From: Amycolatopsis cihanbeyliensis
Lineage (GTDB): Bacteria; Actinomycetota; Actinomycetes; Mycobacteriales; Pseudonocardiaceae
NCBI RefSeq assembly: GCF_006715045.1
Contig: NZ_VFML01000001.1
Span: forward strand, 2,386,501 to 2,450,500
DNA length: 64,000 bases
Direction: 5' to 3'
Shown here piece by piece: positions 62,867-64,000 of this stretch (positions within the stretch are counted from its first letter, which is position 1; each line of letters starts with the position of its first letter). Made by a program: the position numbers and the translations under genes. Below the pieces are notes generated by a model. It did no database searches. It was not told the DNA's origin and was given only the letters and a program-made list of their open reading frames with translations.

Positions 62867-64000
62867 TCAGGACGGCCGCCCGTTGCGGGCGCGTTCCAGC
62901 ACCTCCTCCAGCCGCAGCGGGCTCGCCGGGTGATAGCTGAGGCACAGTGGCGCGCGCATGCGACGAAACCCGAAGGTCTCTCCGGTGACGTAGAACTGTC
63001 CTCGTTCCAGCCGCGAGATGTCCCCCACCGTGCTTCCCTTGGCCCTCGCCATCTCGTTCGCCGCGTCGATCTGCGCCGGGCTGTTCAGTCGGCCGAAGAA
63101 CTGCGTCGTCGTGTTGCCGATCACCTGGTTGTGCAGACCCTTCGGGGCCTGCGTCGCGAGCAGCAGACCGAGCCCGTACTTGCGCGCCTGCGAGGCGAGC
63201 AGGATGGTGCTCTGCGTACTGGCCGTCCAGGTCCCGGACGGCGCGATCGTTTGCGCCTCGTCCATCACCAGCAGCCCGCCGAGGGGCCGGTCCACCGCCG
63301 GGTTGCGCTTGATCCAGGCGAACACCTCCAGCTGGAGCTGGCTGATGAACCCTTGCCGCTGCTCCTCGGACGGCAACCCGATAAAGCTGATCACCGAGAT
63401 TCGCGCGCGCTGGCCCGTTGCCGGGGTGAGCAGCGCGGCCGGGTCGGCCGGCTCACCCGCACCGCCGAGCAGCGGATCGTTGACCATCGCGGCCCGCAAC
63501 GTCTCCGCGAGATCGGCAGCCATCCTGGCGGCGGTGCTGAGCTTGCTCACCCCCTCCGGCAACTCCGTGAGCATGTCGACGAACCCGGACAGGCTACGCG
63601 CTTCGGTACGCGCGTAGTGCGTCAACGCCTCGCGCAGCACAGCGCGGCCGCGAATGGCGGCCTTCGTACCGCCGCCGACCCTTGCGTGCGGCACGAGGCC
63701 GGCCACCGCCGCCTCGACCGCGGCCGCGAACTCGTCCGCGTCCTCGCGCACCCCGGCGAAGTCCGGCAGCGGGTGAAAACTGAGCGGCCGCCCGCCGACG
63801 CGTCCCGGGGTCCACACCACGACCTCGGTGCCGGCGAGGTAGTCGACGGCACCGAGGTCGTCGCCCTGCCGCCATTCCCCGGGTGGGCTCGGCCAAGCGT
63901 CTCCCAGCCGCGCCAGGTCGTTGTTGGGGTCCAGTACGATAGCCGAGACTCCGTGCAGCGCGCACTCCTCGACGATCCGGCGCAGCAGCACGGTCTTGCC
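62867..64000 (-). CDS. HerA/FtsK-like ATPase, C-terminal part (runs off right edge)
   Basis: The visible 377 residues begin inside Walker A (GKTVLLRRIVEECALHG). They contain IVLDPNNDLARLGDAWPSPP, a Walker B GGLLVMDEAQTIAPSGTW, the sensor-like LLLATQAPKGLHNQVIGNTT, TQFFGRLNSPAQIDAANEMA, and the arginine-bearing DISRLERGQFYVTGETFGFR. This is the HerA branch of the FtsK-HerA hexameric ATPases, which pump DNA and, in defence systems, act with nucleases or NAD-consuming effectors. The N-terminal HAS-barrel would lie outside the window. It converges on the TIR-like gene. Confidence 0.85.
   Translation of the reverse strand, partial: GKTVLLRRIVEECALHGVSAIVLDPNNDLARLGDAWPSPPGEWRQGDDLGAVDYLAGTEVVVWTPGRVGGRPLSFHPLPDFAGVREDADEFAAAVEAAVAGLVPHARVGGGTKAAIRGRAVLREALTHYARTEARSLSGFVDMLTELPEGVSKLSTAARMAADLAETLRAAMVNDPLLGGAGEPADPAALLTPATGQRARISVISFIGLPSEEQRQGFISQLQLEVFAWIKRNPAVDRPLGGLLVMDEAQTIAPSGTWTASTQSTILLASQARKYGLGLLLATQAPKGLHNQVIGNTTTQFFGRLNSPAQIDAANEMARAKGSTVGDISRLERGQFYVTGETFGFRRMRAPLCLSYHPASPLRLEEVLERARNGRPS

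Overview
The window is about 64 kb of high-G+C actinobacterial chromosome with frequent GTG and TTG starts and dense operons. Gene content and order match, from memory, the Mycobacterium tuberculosis stretch recG-ung-thiL-ddl-gpsA-fbiD-ppk1-mutT1-hupB-leuD-leuC-IclR-gltX-leuB-serA-ilvC-ilvN-ilvB-cfp6-DoxX. The accessory genes (XRE/DUF5753, DUF397, SARP, S-adenosyl methyltransferase, MocR, NmrA) suggest Pseudonocardiaceae or a close relative. The species cannot be fixed from the sequence alone.

1-16 kb: recG, a DAK2/FakA-like gene, rpmB, ung, a GNAT gene, thiL, a lone AsnC ligand-binding domain, DUF3515, ddl, gpsA, an acyltransferase, cofC/fbiD, ppk and mutT1. Between ddl and gpsA sits an insertion: a MocR-type regulator diverging from a split-barrel FMN protein, then a cysteine dioxygenase gene with a short cysteine-ending leader peptide in front of it. 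16-23 kb: hupB, leuD and leuC, with an IclR regulator (NdgR-like) diverging from leuC, a decayed gene, and a three-gene unit of unknown role ending in an S-adenosyl methyltransferase. 23-31 kb: tRNA-Glu(CTC), tRNA-Gln(CTG), a HAD hydrolase, gltX, a flavin hydroxylase, an FAH-family enzyme, a secreted protease homologue that has lost its catalytic residues, and cimA behind an isoleucine-type attenuator.

31-50 kb: an XRE/DUF5753 regulator opposite two tiny genes, leuB, a large secreted subtilase, serA, an SDR, a DUF397 gene, ilvBNC behind a leaderless leader-peptide attenuator, a PH-domain protein, ilvD, DoxX, a CDF metal exporter with an iron-box-like site, and a phytoene-desaturase-like oxidoreductase. 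This is most of the branched-chain amino acid pathway (cimA, leuB, leuCD, ilvBN, ilvC, ilvD) in one region under three visible controls: NdgR at leuC and two separate transcription attenuators.

50-64 kb: an accessory region beginning just after tRNA-Arg(CCG). It holds a tightly overlapping FMO-SDR-acetoacetate decarboxylase-like-OYE operon with a divergent TetR gene, two NAD(P)-binding (NmrA-like) genes each paired with a divergent regulator, an unknown gene, a SARP regulator with an 11-bp-spaced direct repeat upstream, a TIR-like protein, and a convergent HerA-type ATPase that runs off the right edge. The last two are the best candidates for a conflict or defence system.

The most notable non-coding signals are the three leader peptides, a two-copy intergenic repeat upstream of ddl and leuD, and a cloverleaf-like nested inverted repeat at 40.03-40.11 kb.
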